Positions 1 to 7,764 are shown, counted from the first letter of the stretch. The stretch: 12,527 nt of DNA from Proteobacteria bacterium UBA6729 (GCA_002454015.1 DKIB01000078.1:260-12786), one strand, 5' to 3'. Translations and numbers: made by a program. Notes: generated by a model not told the origin, from the letters alone.

Positions 1-136
1 CCACAGCAGGGATGCCCGCGGACGACAGATGCATCCCCCTCGACGGCGGTGGTACCGCGCACGCCACAAGCCCCACCGCAGTGGCAATGAAGCCCATCCG
101 CCGAACCCTCCCTGTCAAATCGCCAGAACCCTCCAT
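1..136 (-). CDS. Probable lipoprotein, N-terminal part only (runs off left edge)
   Basis: An open minus-strand frame runs from an ATG at 136 to the window edge without a stop, giving about 45 residues. The N-terminus looks like a bacterial lipoprotein signal: a basic stretch (GRVRRM), a hydrophobic run (GFIATAVGLVA) and a lipobox L-V-A-C, so Cys26 would be the lipidated residue. After it comes a proline/serine-rich linker (AVPPPSRG), typical of a lipoprotein tether. The start is uncertain. TTG at 118 has GGAGGG upstream and would give a more usual signal length. ATG at 97 also has GGGAGG upstream but would leave only 12 residues before the Cys and lose the basic residues. The gene is divergent from hpnO across a 482-bp gap. 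I do not recognise the family from this fragment, so no function is proposed beyond probable membrane anchoring. Confidence 0.5.
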   Translation of the reverse strand, partial: MEGSGDLTGRVRRMGFIATAVGLVACAVPPPSRGMHLSSAGIPAV

Positions 137-368
137 GGCGGTGCCATTTCTACCCGGTCTGTCGGACAGATGCGAGCATTAATTGCACCTGAACAGCAAA
201 ATACTGCGCGCACGGTATATTTACCCCATTCATGAATCCGCACCCCGAGTGCAAGCCTCCCCCCAACCAGAAAGGCTGCCAATCCAGCACTTTGCCGATT
301 ATCCGGGGCTTGCAGCGACAGCTCGCAGATGCGCGCCGATTGCGGTACCTATACGGGGGTCCTGGCGT

Positions 369-389
369 CCCATGCGTGCCATGCATGGG
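369..389. repeat. 7-bp inverted repeat, possible operator or hairpin
   Basis: CCCATGC at 369-375 and GCATGGG at 383-389 are exact reverse complements separated by 7 bases (GTGCCAT). The dyad lies about 160 bp upstream of the hpnO promoter and about 230 bp upstream of the divergent lipoprotein gene. A G-run follows, but there is no T-run on either strand, which argues against an intrinsic terminator. It could be a regulator-binding dyad or a hairpin in a leader transcript of the divergent gene. No specific regulator is recognised. Confidence 0.4.
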
Positions 390-545
390 GGGGTCAGAAC
401 CGAAACCAGGACAGAGAGGGCTGCGCTCCGTGCGGGCCTGACACGCAGGTTGCAGGCTCGTGCAGTGAACACGGATACTGTACTGGCATATCAGGCAGAC
501 CCTCTGGAGGGGAAAGACCCCGGCCACTGCGTCCGCTGTCATGGC

Positions 546-575
546 TTGACCCCGGGGCTGCCTGCCCGATACAAT
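546..575 (+). promoter_or_regulatory. Sigma-70-type promoter of the hpnO-hpnN unit
   Basis: A -35 box TTGACC (546-551) and a -10 box TACAAT (570-575) are separated by 18 bases. Each box differs from consensus at one position. Transcription would begin near 582, leaving a leader of roughly 37 nucleotides before the ATG at 619. This placement argues against the upstream ATG at 574, which lies inside the -10 box. The spacer begins with the end of a CCCCGGGG palindrome (550-557), a possible place for a regulator to act. Confidence 0.6.
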
Positions 576-609
576 GGGGACTGCACAGGGCAGACTCCGC
601 TACACACAC

Positions 610-614
610 AGGGG
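610..614 (+). promoter_or_regulatory. Ribosome binding site of hpnO
   Basis: AGGGG at 610-614 precedes the ATG at 619 by four bases. The spacing is a little short, but this is the only purine-rich motif at this start, and it supports 619 over 574. Confidence 0.5.
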
Positions 615-618
615 ATGT

Positions 619-1992
619 ATGAAAATTCTTGATTTGCTCGCCAACCGGCGTGATGAGGCCTATGCGTTGCACGAGCGTCACCTGAATATGCAGATGGTTC
701 GCGTGTTGCGGACCATCGGTTTTGATGTGCGCTACACCCGCGCCACCGGCGCCTATCTGTATGATGCAGAGGGCCACTGTTACCTTGATCTGTTATCCGG
801 CTGGGGGGTATTCGCACTCGGGCGAAACCATCCGCAAGTAGTGGCTGCACTACAGGAAGTGCTGACTGCACAGCTGCCACATCTGGTACAGATGGATGTG
901 TCACCTCTGGCCGGACTGCTCGCAGAACAGTTGCTGGCATACACACCCCACCTGGACAAGGCCTTCTTCTGTAACTCCGGTACGGAGGCCGTAGAAGCCG
1001 CCATCAAGTTTGCGCGCTACGCTACCGGACGCCCGGGCATCCTGTATTGCTCTGATGCCTTCCACGGTCTCAGCTACGGGGCGCTATCGTTGAGTGGGGA
1101 TGAGCAGTTTCGGGCGGGATTTGGTCCGCTGTTGCCTGCCACCCGGGAGATCCCCTACAACGATCTGGAGGCCCTGGAACGCGCCCTCGCCCCCGGCGAT
1201 ATTGCCGCACTTTTCCTTGAGCCCATACAGGGGCATACGGTACTCTCGTTAAGCGATGATTATGGTCGCGAGGCGGCCCGGCTGTGCGCCCGGCATGGTA
1301 CCCTGCTGGTGGCCGATGAGATTCAGACCGGCTGCGGTCGTACGGGTCGCTTCTGCGCCTACGAACACTGGGGGCTGGAACCCGACATGGTGCTGCTGGC
1401 CAAGGTATTGTCTGGAGGATTCATTCCAGCCGGTGCGGTGCTGGTACGCAAGCCGATCTTTGACAAGGTATTCAACCGCATGGACCGTGCGGTGGTGCAT
1501 GGTTCCACCTTCTCAAAAAACAATCTGGCCATGGCCGCCGGTCTGGCTACCCTTGAGGTCATCCGGCAGGAGGGCCTCATTGAGAAAGCAGCTACACGAG
1601 GCAACCTGCTGCTTGAACAGCTGCGTGCGCTGGTACCACAGTTTGAGTTCCTGCATGAGGTACGCGGTCGCGGTATGATGATCGGGCTGTGTTTTGGCAA
1701 GCCGCAGAGCACTGCCCGTCGCGCCGCATGGAATGTACTGGAGAAGGCCAGCCCCGGCCTGTTCTGTCAGCTGATTACCATACCGCTGTTTACCGAACAT
1801 CGTATTCTTTCCCAAGTCACCGGCCGGGGCAGTCATGTGGTCAAGTTCCTGCCTCCACTGATCATCTCGGCGGACGATGCAGAGTGGATTTTGCGTGCCA
1901 CCCGGGCCGTGATCGCGGATGCCCACCGCATCCCCGGTGCAGTCTGGGACCTGGGCAGGAAACTGGCCGCCCAGGCCATATCCCGACATTGA
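619..1992 (+). CDS. hpnO: Class III aminotransferase, HpnO-type (aminobacteriohopanetriol synthesis)
   Basis: This is a 457-residue PLP-dependent class III (ornithine/acetylornithine-type) aminotransferase. Visible family marks are the phosphate-binding motif NSGTEA (GTEA at 121-124), FHG near 148-150, the cofactor Asp in ADEIQTGCGRTG (Asp233), the Schiff-base lysine in LLAKVLSGGFIPAG (Lys262), and HGSTFSKN, where a Thr contacts PLP phosphate. The N-terminal motif RVLRTIGFD and the LLSGWGVFALGRNHP block resemble HpnO, the hopanoid enzyme that transaminates the C35 side-chain aldehyde to give aminobacteriohopanetriol in Rhodopseudomonas. The next gene is an HpnN-type transporter 25 bp downstream, which supports that reading over a plain ornithine or acetylornithine aminotransferase. 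The start at 619 was chosen because of the AGGGG site and the promoter position. Class is certain from motifs; the substrate is inferred from resemblance and context. Confidence 0.82.
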   Translation: MKILDLLANRRDEAYALHERHLNMQMVRVLRTIGFDVRYTRATGAYLYDAEGHCYLDLLSGWGVFALGRNHPQVVAALQEVLTAQLPHLVQMDVSPLAGLLAEQLLAYTPHLDKAFFCNSGTEAVEAAIKFARYATGRPGILYCSDAFHGLSYGALSLSGDEQFRAGFGPLLPATREIPYNDLEALERALAPGDIAALFLEPIQGHTVLSLSDDYGREAARLCARHGTLLVADEIQTGCGRTGRFCAYEHWGLEPDMVLLAKVLSGGFIPAGAVLVRKPIFDKVFNRMDRAVVHGSTFSKNNLAMAAGLATLEVIRQEGLIEKAATRGNLLLEQLRALVPQFEFLHEVRGRGMMIGLCFGKPQSTARRAAWNVLEKASPGLFCQLITIPLFTEHRILSQVTGRGSHVVKFLPPLIISADDAEWILRATRAVIADAHRIPGAVWDLGRKLAAQAISRH

Positions 1993-2017
1993 ATCAAGAC
2001 CTCGGCGCAAGGCGCGT

Positions 2018-4597
2018 ATGAACATGCTCTGGATCGGTCAGGCGACCGAGCGCTGGGTACGGTGGGTTGTGCAGAGACCGCTACGCATCATCACCGCATC
2101 CATCCTGGTCGCTGCAATTGCCGCCGGCGTAGCGGCCACCAGTCTGGGACTGGACACGGATGAAGATGCGATGTTTTCATCCACCGCTTCTTACGCCGCC
2201 AAAAGAGCAACATTTGAGGCCGCCTTCCCGGCACTGACCGACCCTGTCATCATCCTGATCGAAGGCGCGGATAGCGCTGCTGTTGCCCGACAAACCCGGG
2301 CATTGAAGACCCGACTGCTGGCACAAGCTGAGCATTTCCCTGCGGTGCTGGACCCCGAGTCGCGCAGCTTCTTTGAACGCCACGGCCTGCTGTATCTGCA
2401 CCCCGATGAACTTGCGGATGTAGTGGATAAATTGATCGCAGCACAACCCCTGCTGGGTCACTTCGCACAGAACCCGAGCCTGCATGGCCTGGCCAGGATG
2501 CTCAGGCATGGCCTGGAAAGTGAGGCCCCGCCCGCCGGATTCCAGGCCGCCCTTGAGCACATCACGGCCAGTCTTGCGGCCCTGAATGCAGGCCAACTGC
2601 AACCCCCTGACTGGCATGAAATATTTGGCCTGCAATCCCTGTCTGCCCCGCACAGCCGTTACCTGCTGGTGCGTCTGGTGGTAGACCACAGCCTGCTGGA
2701 GCCGGCAGCTGACGCACTGGCAGCACTACAGCACACCCTTGCTGCACTGGGTTTGCAGAGCCGCGACCCCGGGTCTGTACAGGCACATATTACCGGCATC
2801 TATCCGCTATCCTCCGAGGAGGCGCATCTGATTGAGCGTCAGGTGCGACTGGCTGGCCTGGCCTCCCTGCTGCTGGTCTCCGGTGTGCTGATTGCCGGGC
2901 TGCGCTCATGGCGCTGGGTAGCCTATCTGCTACTCACGCTGCTGGTCGGGTTGTCCATCACCGCCGGCATTGCCGCGGTCACGGTGGGACGCCTGAACCT
3001 TGTCACCATTGCCTTCTCGGTGCTCTTTATTGGACTATCCGTGGACTTTGGCATCCATCTGTTGTTGCGATTTCGTGAACTGCTGGGCACCAGCCTCACA
3101 CCACCACAGGCACTGTTCGACGCCGCCCGCACGACCGGCGCCTCCCTGATGATCTGCGCCACCACCACTGCCATCGGTTTTTTTGCCTTCATCCCCGCTG
3201 AGTTCACCGGGGTATCCGAACTGGGATTGATCTGTGGTATCGCCATGTTTGTAAGCCTGGCAACCAATCTCACCTTGCTGCCAGCCCTGCTGAGCCTCTA
3301 TCCCGATAAATACATCGCCCCGCCACCCGCACGACCCGTGCCGCAGGGCAAACGCTACAGAAACCTGATCCTGGCAGGCTGCGGGGCCGCCGCTGTTGGC
3401 GCGGTCATCTTCCTGCCTGCCATACAGTTTGACCACAATCCACTGCGCCTGCGGGATCCGGCAACCGAATCCGTGCAAACCTTTGACAGGCTGCTCCGGG
3501 ATGGCACCGCCTTCCCGTGGAATATGAATATCCTCGCTGACTCGCCAGCAGCTGCCCGGCACCTGAGCGCAGAGCTGGAGGCACTGCCCAGCGTGGCACG
3601 TACGCTGACCCTGCAGAATCTGGTGCCTGACAATCAGGCGGTAAAGCTCGCACTGCTTGAAAATCTTGAACTATTCCTCGGCACCACACTGACCCTTGCC
3701 ACACCCCACACTGACCCATCCGACACACAAACCGCGCTCTCGGCCCTGCTCTCGCAGGCACGAATCCCCGGCACGGACCACACCCAGCAACGTTTTGCCG
3801 ACCAGCTGGGGCGCATACTTGACCGACCTGATCGCACCGCCACCCGCAACGCACTGCACACCGTACTGGTGATACCACTGATGCAACAGCTCGACCGGCT
3901 GCGTACGGCCGTGCAGCCAACACCGATAACCCTGGATACCCTGCTGGCCGAACCCGAGCTGGCCAGCCAGCGCATGACCGCGGATGGACGCATGCGTATA
4001 GAGGTCTACCCGGCAGCAGATCTGAGTGACAACACTGCCCTTGAGCGCTTCGTACTGGATGTGCAGAGCATCAGCCCGGAGGCCTTTGGTGAGGCGGTAG
4101 TGATTTACGAATCCGGGCGCATCGTGGTAGAGTCATTCAAACGTGCCCTGCTAATCGCAGCCATTGCGATTCTCCTGATCATCACGGCACTATGGCGCAA
4201 CATTACCACCGTGCTCCTCATCACCATACCGATTGCATTTGCTGCCCTGCTTACCCCGGTGGTCGGCACACTGATCGGCATATCTCTCAACTTTGCCAAT
4301 GTGATTGTCATCCCGTTACTGCTGGGTATAGGCATAGACAGCAGCATCCATCTGGTACACCGACATCATGATACAGCGGCAGCTGCCCTGCTGCACACCA
4401 GCACTGCCCGGGCGGTGGTGCTCTCCGCACTGACCACCCTCGCCAGTTTTGGTACCCTGGCATTCACCTCACATCCGGGCATGTCCAGTCTGGGACAGCT
4501 GCTCACCCTCGGCATAGCGCTGATGCTGCTCAGTAACCTGCTGTTGCTCCCCGGACTGATCACACTGCCTGTCGTCAACCGCAACGCCATGCGGTGA
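2018..4597 (+). CDS. hpnN: Hopanoid-associated RND/MMPL-type transporter HpnN
   Basis: This 859-residue inner-membrane protein has the duplicated RND architecture. There is an N-terminal helix (about 22-43), a large periplasmic domain, a five-helix bundle starting near 280, a second periplasmic domain from about 460 to 700, and a second bundle to the C-terminus. Both bundles carry the same motif with an acidic residue, GLSVDFGIHLLLRF (Asp343) and GIGIDSSIHLVHRH (Asp774), as expected for proton-relay positions in two pseudo-symmetric halves. Length and motif pattern fit HpnN, which moves hopanoids from inner to outer membrane in Rhodopseudomonas and Burkholderia; the adjacent hpnO supports this. 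The in-frame opening extends upstream to 1919 inside hpnO, but ATG 2018 has AAGG five bases ahead and begins a normal membrane N-terminus. ATG 2024 is an alternative. It is probably co-transcribed with hpnO. The cargo is inferred. Confidence 0.85.
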   Translation: MNMLWIGQATERWVRWVVQRPLRIITASILVAAIAAGVAATSLGLDTDEDAMFSSTASYAAKRATFEAAFPALTDPVIILIEGADSAAVARQTRALKTRLLAQAEHFPAVLDPESRSFFERHGLLYLHPDELADVVDKLIAAQPLLGHFAQNPSLHGLARMLRHGLESEAPPAGFQAALEHITASLAALNAGQLQPPDWHEIFGLQSLSAPHSRYLLVRLVVDHSLLEPAADALAALQHTLAALGLQSRDPGSVQAHITGIYPLSSEEAHLIERQVRLAGLASLLLVSGVLIAGLRSWRWVAYLLLTLLVGLSITAGIAAVTVGRLNLVTIAFSVLFIGLSVDFGIHLLLRFRELLGTSLTPPQALFDAARTTGASLMICATTTAIGFFAFIPAEFTGVSELGLICGIAMFVSLATNLTLLPALLSLYPDKYIAPPPARPVPQGKRYRNLILAGCGAAAVGAVIFLPAIQFDHNPLRLRDPATESVQTFDRLLRDGTAFPWNMNILADSPAAARHLSAELEALPSVARTLTLQNLVPDNQAVKLALLENLELFLGTTLTLATPHTDPSDTQTALSALLSQARIPGTDHTQQRFADQLGRILDRPDRTATRNALHTVLVIPLMQQLDRLRTAVQPTPITLDTLLAEPELASQRMTADGRMRIEVYPAADLSDNTALERFVLDVQSISPEAFGEAVVIYESGRIVVESFKRALLIAAIAILLIITALWRNITTVLLITIPIAFAALLTPVVGTLIGISLNFANVIVIPLLLGIGIDSSIHLVHRHHDTAAAALLHTSTARAVVLSALTTLASFGTLAFTSHPGMSSLGQLLTLGIALMLLSNLLLLPGLITLPVVNRNAMR

Positions 4598-4602
4598 TCC
4601 GG

Positions 4603-4620
4603 CAGGGCCCAAACGCCCTG
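4603..4620. terminator. GC-rich hairpin between convergent hpnN and hisC, possible terminator
   Basis: CAGGGC (4603-4608) and GCCCTG (4615-4620) form a perfect 6-bp stem with loop CCAAAC, five bases after the hpnN stop and about 60 bases past the hisC stop on the other strand. No T-run follows on either strand, so intrinsic termination would be weak. It may act as an RNA-end-protecting hairpin or help Rho-dependent termination of both converging transcripts. Confidence 0.4.
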
Positions 4621-4680
4621 GATACACGCTGCCCGCCAGCCGACTGACCAGCGGACTGCATTCCCTCCGATGCCCTCCGG

Positions 4681-5772
4681 TCATGCCTGCGCAAGCAACT
4701 CCTGCAAGGCAGCAACGAGCTGCTGATTCTCGGCCGGAGTGCCTACGGTAACCCGGATACACTGGTGCAGCAGAGGATGGCTGTCATGCAGGTTGCGGAT
4801 CAGAATGTTGCGTTGCTCCAGCCCTTGCTGCAGCTGTTTTGCATCCGGCACGCGCAGCAGGAAGAAGTTGGCTGCGCTGGGCCAAACCCGAACCTGCGGC
4901 AGGCCGGACAGTTGTTGATACAGCGTCTCACGCGCCGCACATACGCGCTGTACCTGCAGGTTGAGGTGCTCGGCATGCGCCAGCATAAAGGTTGCACTGA
5001 CCTGATTCAGGGTGCTGATGTTATAGGGCAGACGCAGTTTGTTGAATTGTTGCAACCAGGCAGGCTGACCGATCAGTGCGCCAATCCGCAACCCGGCCAG
5101 TCCCAGTTTGGACAGGGTCCGCAAGACCAACAGGTGCTCATACTCCAGACAGACCTCCAGCAGACCCTGCTGTGAGTAGGGCAGATAAGCCTCGTCCACC
5201 ACAATAATGCCGGGGACAGCACGGGCCAGACGCAGGATGGCGGCAGGGTCGTAGCAATGTCCGGTGGGGTTGTTGGGATTGGCGAGCCAGACTACCGCAG
5301 GCTCATGGCGGCGGATGGATTGCAGCAGGGCCTCCACATCCAGTGCAAAATCCTCAGCCTGCAGGGGGACCCCGATGAACTCCAGTCCGACAGCCCGTGC
5401 AGTAATCGGATAGATGCCAAAACCGGGTTCCGGTGCCATCACCTTGCCCCCGGGGCTGCCCAGGGCCAGGTGCACCAGCTGGATCAGTTCATCCGAACCA
5501 TTGCCAGGCAGCAGTTGCAACGCCTCCGGAACCTGCCAAAAGTTACGCAGGGCGACAGACAGCGCTTGGGTGTTGCTGTCCGGATAACGATTCAACTCCT
5601 GCTCAAACAGGCACTCCACCCACTTGCGGCGCACTGACTCCGGCAATTGGTAGGGATTCTCCATGGCATCCAGACACAACATGCCATGGGTGTTGCGCGC
5701 CGGGTAGACCTCTGCCTCCAGTACCCCCGGACGCAGCCAGCGCCTGAGCCGCTCAACGTCGCACTCAATCAC
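4681..5772 (-). CDS. hisC: Histidinol-phosphate aminotransferase
   Basis: HisC catalyses PLP-dependent transamination of imidazole-acetol phosphate with glutamate to give L-histidinol phosphate in histidine synthesis. The 363-residue protein is a normal-length class I/II aminotransferase. It shows the substrate-side motif MENPY near 37-41, RYPDSN (62-67), GNGSDE (90-95), ANPNNPTG (164-171), VVDEAY with the cofactor Asp193, the PLP lysine in RTLSKLGLAGLRIG (Lys222), and the C-terminal RVTVGTPAEN. The start is GTG at 5772, overlapping the hisD stop by 8 bp; the upstream site is poor, so translation is probably coupled to hisD. It is the last gene of the minus-strand block. Family members can accept other aromatic or phosphate substrates, but the position after hisG and hisD makes HisC the clear choice. 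Confidence 0.95.
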   Translation of the reverse strand: MIECDVERLRRWLRPGVLEAEVYPARNTHGMLCLDAMENPYQLPESVRRKWVECLFEQELNRYPDSNTQALSVALRNFWQVPEALQLLPGNGSDELIQLVHLALGSPGGKVMAPEPGFGIYPITARAVGLEFIGVPLQAEDFALDVEALLQSIRRHEPAVVWLANPNNPTGHCYDPAAILRLARAVPGIIVVDEAYLPYSQQGLLEVCLEYEHLLVLRTLSKLGLAGLRIGALIGQPAWLQQFNKLRLPYNISTLNQVSATFMLAHAEHLNLQVQRVCAARETLYQQLSGLPQVRVWPSAANFFLLRVPDAKQLQQGLEQRNILIRNLHDSHPLLHQCIRVTVGTPAENQQLVAALQELLAQA

Positions 5773-7078
5773 CTGTGGAGCCAGCCGCCCGGGTACGCAG
5801 TTCAGCCGCCCGGGCGTGTGCCGTTAATCCTTCCTCGCGGGCCAGGCAACTGGCCAGTTGGCCCAGTGTATTCCCGGCAGCAGGCGTACATGACAGTACG
5901 GAGGCTCGCTGCTGGAAATCCGTCACGCCCAGTGGGGATGAGAAACGTGCTGTGCCTCCGGTCGGCAATACATGATTGGGGCCGGCACAATAATCACCCA
6001 GCACTGCAGCGCTGTAGTGCCCCAGAAAGATGGCGCCGACCTGTTGCACCAGCGGCAACAGACTATGGGCATCCTGCACCGCCAATTGCAGATGCTCAGG
6101 GGCAATGCGATTGGCGAGTTCCAGCGCTGCGGCCAGATTCGGAACCTCGATCAGCAAACCATTCTGCTCAAGCGATTCACGAATCACGGCGGCACGCTCC
6201 AGCGTGGGCAGCGCTGCATGGATGCACTGTTCTACCCGATCCATCTGCGTTGCATCCGGACAGATCAATATCGCACGGGCATGCGGGTCGTGTTCTGCCT
6301 GTGCGCACAGATCCAATGCCACCCACTCCGGATCGGCTGTGGTATCACAGATCACCAGCACCTCGGAGGGACCTGCCAGCATGTCGAGTCCGACGGTGCC
6401 GTATACCTGTCGCTTGGCTGCGATTACATAGATGTTGCCGGGGCCAACGATCTTGTCCACCTTCGGGATACTCCTGGTGCCGTATGCCAGGGCAGCGATC
6501 GCCTGGGCACCGCCAATGGTGTAGGTGCGATCCACTCCGGCAATAGCGGCCGCCGCCAGCACTGCTGCATTGCGCTGACCCTGTGGTGAGGGCACCGTCA
6601 TGATGAGCTCTGCCACACCGGCCACCCGGGCAGGAATGGCATTCATCAATACCGAGGAAGGATAGGCCGCCTGGCCCCCGGGCACATACAAACCCGCCCG
6701 CCGGAGCGGCGTAATGTGCTCACCAAATTCAACACCATCGGCATCCGTCACGCTCCAGGATTCACGCAGTTGGTGGCGATGAAAGTTGCGGATGCGCTCT
6801 GCCCCCTGCTCCAGGGCCGCCCGCAGCGACTTGTCCAGGCTGGCCAGCGCCTGATCCTGTTCTGCACGCGTGACCGCAAGGTCCGTCATATCCACAGGAT
6901 GATGCCTGTCCAGATGTCGCGTATGCTCCAGCACCGCGGTATCACCCCGCTGCCGCACATCCGCAATGATGGCCGCAACGTCAGCATCCACCGCCGCCGG
7001 TATGCCGACTGCTTCTGTGGCAGCCGTCAGGATGCCTTCCAGCGCGGCATCACCGGCCTTGCAGCGACGTATCTTCAT
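5765..7078 (-). CDS. hisD: Histidinol dehydrogenase
   Basis: HisD oxidises L-histidinol to L-histidine in two NAD-dependent steps, using a bound zinc ion. The 437-residue protein has the usual length. All key positions known from the E. coli enzyme have counterparts: Gln260 and His263 (in CAQAEHDP), Glu328 and His329 (in IAPEHL), Asp362 (GDYCAGPNH) and His421 (LTAHARAA). The glycine-rich AGLYVPGG (128-135), VGPGNIYV (211-218) and AGPSEVLV (235-242) segments are also typical. The ATG at 7078 overlaps the hisG stop in an ATGA junction, so the two are likely translationally coupled. The C-terminal tail is alanine/arginine-rich and contains a 12-bp direct repeat in the DNA, but its length is normal, so I see no duplication of function. 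Confidence 0.97.
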   Translation of the reverse strand: MKIRRCKAGDAALEGILTAATEAVGIPAAVDADVAAIIADVRQRGDTAVLEHTRHLDRHHPVDMTDLAVTRAEQDQALASLDKSLRAALEQGAERIRNFHRHQLRESWSVTDADGVEFGEHITPLRRAGLYVPGGQAAYPSSVLMNAIPARVAGVAELIMTVPSPQGQRNAAVLAAAAIAGVDRTYTIGGAQAIAALAYGTRSIPKVDKIVGPGNIYVIAAKRQVYGTVGLDMLAGPSEVLVICDTTADPEWVALDLCAQAEHDPHARAILICPDATQMDRVEQCIHAALPTLERAAVIRESLEQNGLLIEVPNLAAALELANRIAPEHLQLAVQDAHSLLPLVQQVGAIFLGHYSAAVLGDYCAGPNHVLPTGGTARFSSPLGVTDFQQRASVLSCTPAAGNTLGQLASCLAREEGLTAHARAAELRTRAAGSTGD

Positions 7079-7734
7079 ACTGTGGCAGCCTGCTCTACAA
7101 CCTGTGCAATCGCACTCACCACCGGATGGATGCGATCATATTCCAGCCTGAAGGCAGCACGGTTGACCGCCAGGCGGGCCGATACCCGCATGAGTTCAGA
7201 CACCGGCACCAGGCCGTGCGCCTGCAGGGTCTTCCCGGTATTCACCAGATCCACTATGTAGTCGGCGATGCCCAGCATCGGCGCCAGCTCCATGGAACCG
7301 TACAGAGGAATGATCCGCACCTGCTCGCCGCGTTTGGAAAAGAAGTCCCGGGTAATGTTCGGATACTTGGTCGCAATCCGCATGCCATCATAGGAAGCCA
7401 GCGCGGCGTCATGGTCCTCCGGTGCGGCCAGCATCATACGACAGTTCCCAATGCCGAGTGCAATCGGATCGTGCAAGCCGGAGTGTCTGTGCTCCTGCAA
7501 GATATCACTGCCCACGAATCCCATGGCTGCACCATTCTGCTCAACACAGGTCGGTATATCCCCACCACGCAACACCACCAGTTCTATGTCCGGGCGGTTG
7601 GTCTCCAGCGCCAGCATGCGGCCCTCGTCTGGATGCTGTTCAGGATATATATCAATGCGCTTCAGCAGTGCCAGCGATTCATCCAGTAACCGCCCGCGTG
7701 CCAATGCTATCCGCAGGGGTTCAATTTCAGACAT
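7075..7734 (-). CDS. hisG: ATP phosphoribosyltransferase, short form
   Basis: HisG condenses ATP with PRPP, the first and feedback-controlled step of histidine synthesis. The protein is 219 residues, about 80 shorter than the E. coli enzyme, and ends without the C-terminal ACT-like regulatory domain. It is therefore the short form, which in studied bacteria works as a hetero-octamer with HisZ, a HisRS-like protein. Typical segments are RIALARGRLLDES (8-20), LRGGDIPTCVE (55-65), GFVGSDIL (72-79), ATKYPNI (121-127) and the PRPP-binding loop ADYIVDLVNTGKTL (157-170). No hisZ is in this window, so it must lie elsewhere if the enzyme is functional and histidine-regulated. ATG 7734 follows murA by 30 bp with only a weak ribosome site. 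Confidence 0.96.
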   Translation of the reverse strand: MSEIEPLRIALARGRLLDESLALLKRIDIYPEQHPDEGRMLALETNRPDIELVVLRGGDIPTCVEQNGAAMGFVGSDILQEHRHSGLHDPIALGIGNCRMMLAAPEDHDAALASYDGMRIATKYPNITRDFFSKRGEQVRIIPLYGSMELAPMLGIADYIVDLVNTGKTLQAHGLVPVSELMRVSARLAVNRAAFRLEYDRIHPVVSAIAQVVEQAATV

Positions 7735-7764
7735 GTGGCACAGCCCTAACCAACGACATTGACG

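Larger units (their letters stand above)
137..618. other. Gene-free intergenic region between divergent lipoprotein gene and hpnO
   Basis: No convincing gene is visible in these 482 bp. Frames open here on both strands have protein compositions rich in Arg, Pro, Cys and His with no recognisable domain, as expected of chance frames in GC-rich DNA. The stretch holds a 7-bp inverted repeat (369-389), a small GGGG/CCCC hairpin (509-521), two copies of GACCCCGG 32 bp apart (516-523 and 548-555) and the hpnO promoter (546-575). A small palindrome GCAC-CCCGA-GTGC lies at 240-252. No tRNA cloverleaf or known riboswitch was recognised. The length leaves room for operators or a small RNA, but nothing in the sequence proves either. 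Confidence 0.6.

Noticed and set aside
150..542. Minus-strand open frame of 130 codons in the region upstream of hpnO
   Set aside because: Cys- and Arg-rich translation with no recognisable domain, signal peptide or ribosome site; it overlaps the other chance frame and looks like an artefact of GC-rich DNA.
574..618. Upstream ATG at 574 as the hpnO start
   Set aside because: It lies inside the -10 box TACAAT (570-575), and the 15 added residues do not resemble the family N-terminus.
183..632. Plus-strand open frame of 149 codons containing a CVRCHG motif resembling a c-type haem site
   Set aside because: The rest of the translation is Arg/Pro/Ala-rich with no fold or signal peptide, the hpnO promoter lies within it, and it runs over the hpnO start in another frame. 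A single CxxCH is easily a chance event.
1919..2017. Upstream extension of the hpnN frame inside the end of hpnO
   Set aside because: The extra 33 residues are Pro/Arg-rich and unlike any transporter N-terminus. ATG 2018 has a ribosome site and starts directly before the first membrane helix.
2482..2516. 11-bp direct repeat GCATGGCCTGG inside hpnN
   Set aside because: It encodes a repeated HGL in a helical stretch of the periplasmic domain and occurs only twice; no sign of a mobile element or array.
5782..5814. 12-bp direct repeat CAGCCGCCCGGG (5782-5793 and 5803-5814)
   Set aside because: It lies in the hisD C-terminus, encodes an Ala/Arg-rich tail with a 21-bp period, and the protein has normal length. 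Probably codon bias, not a functional repeat.
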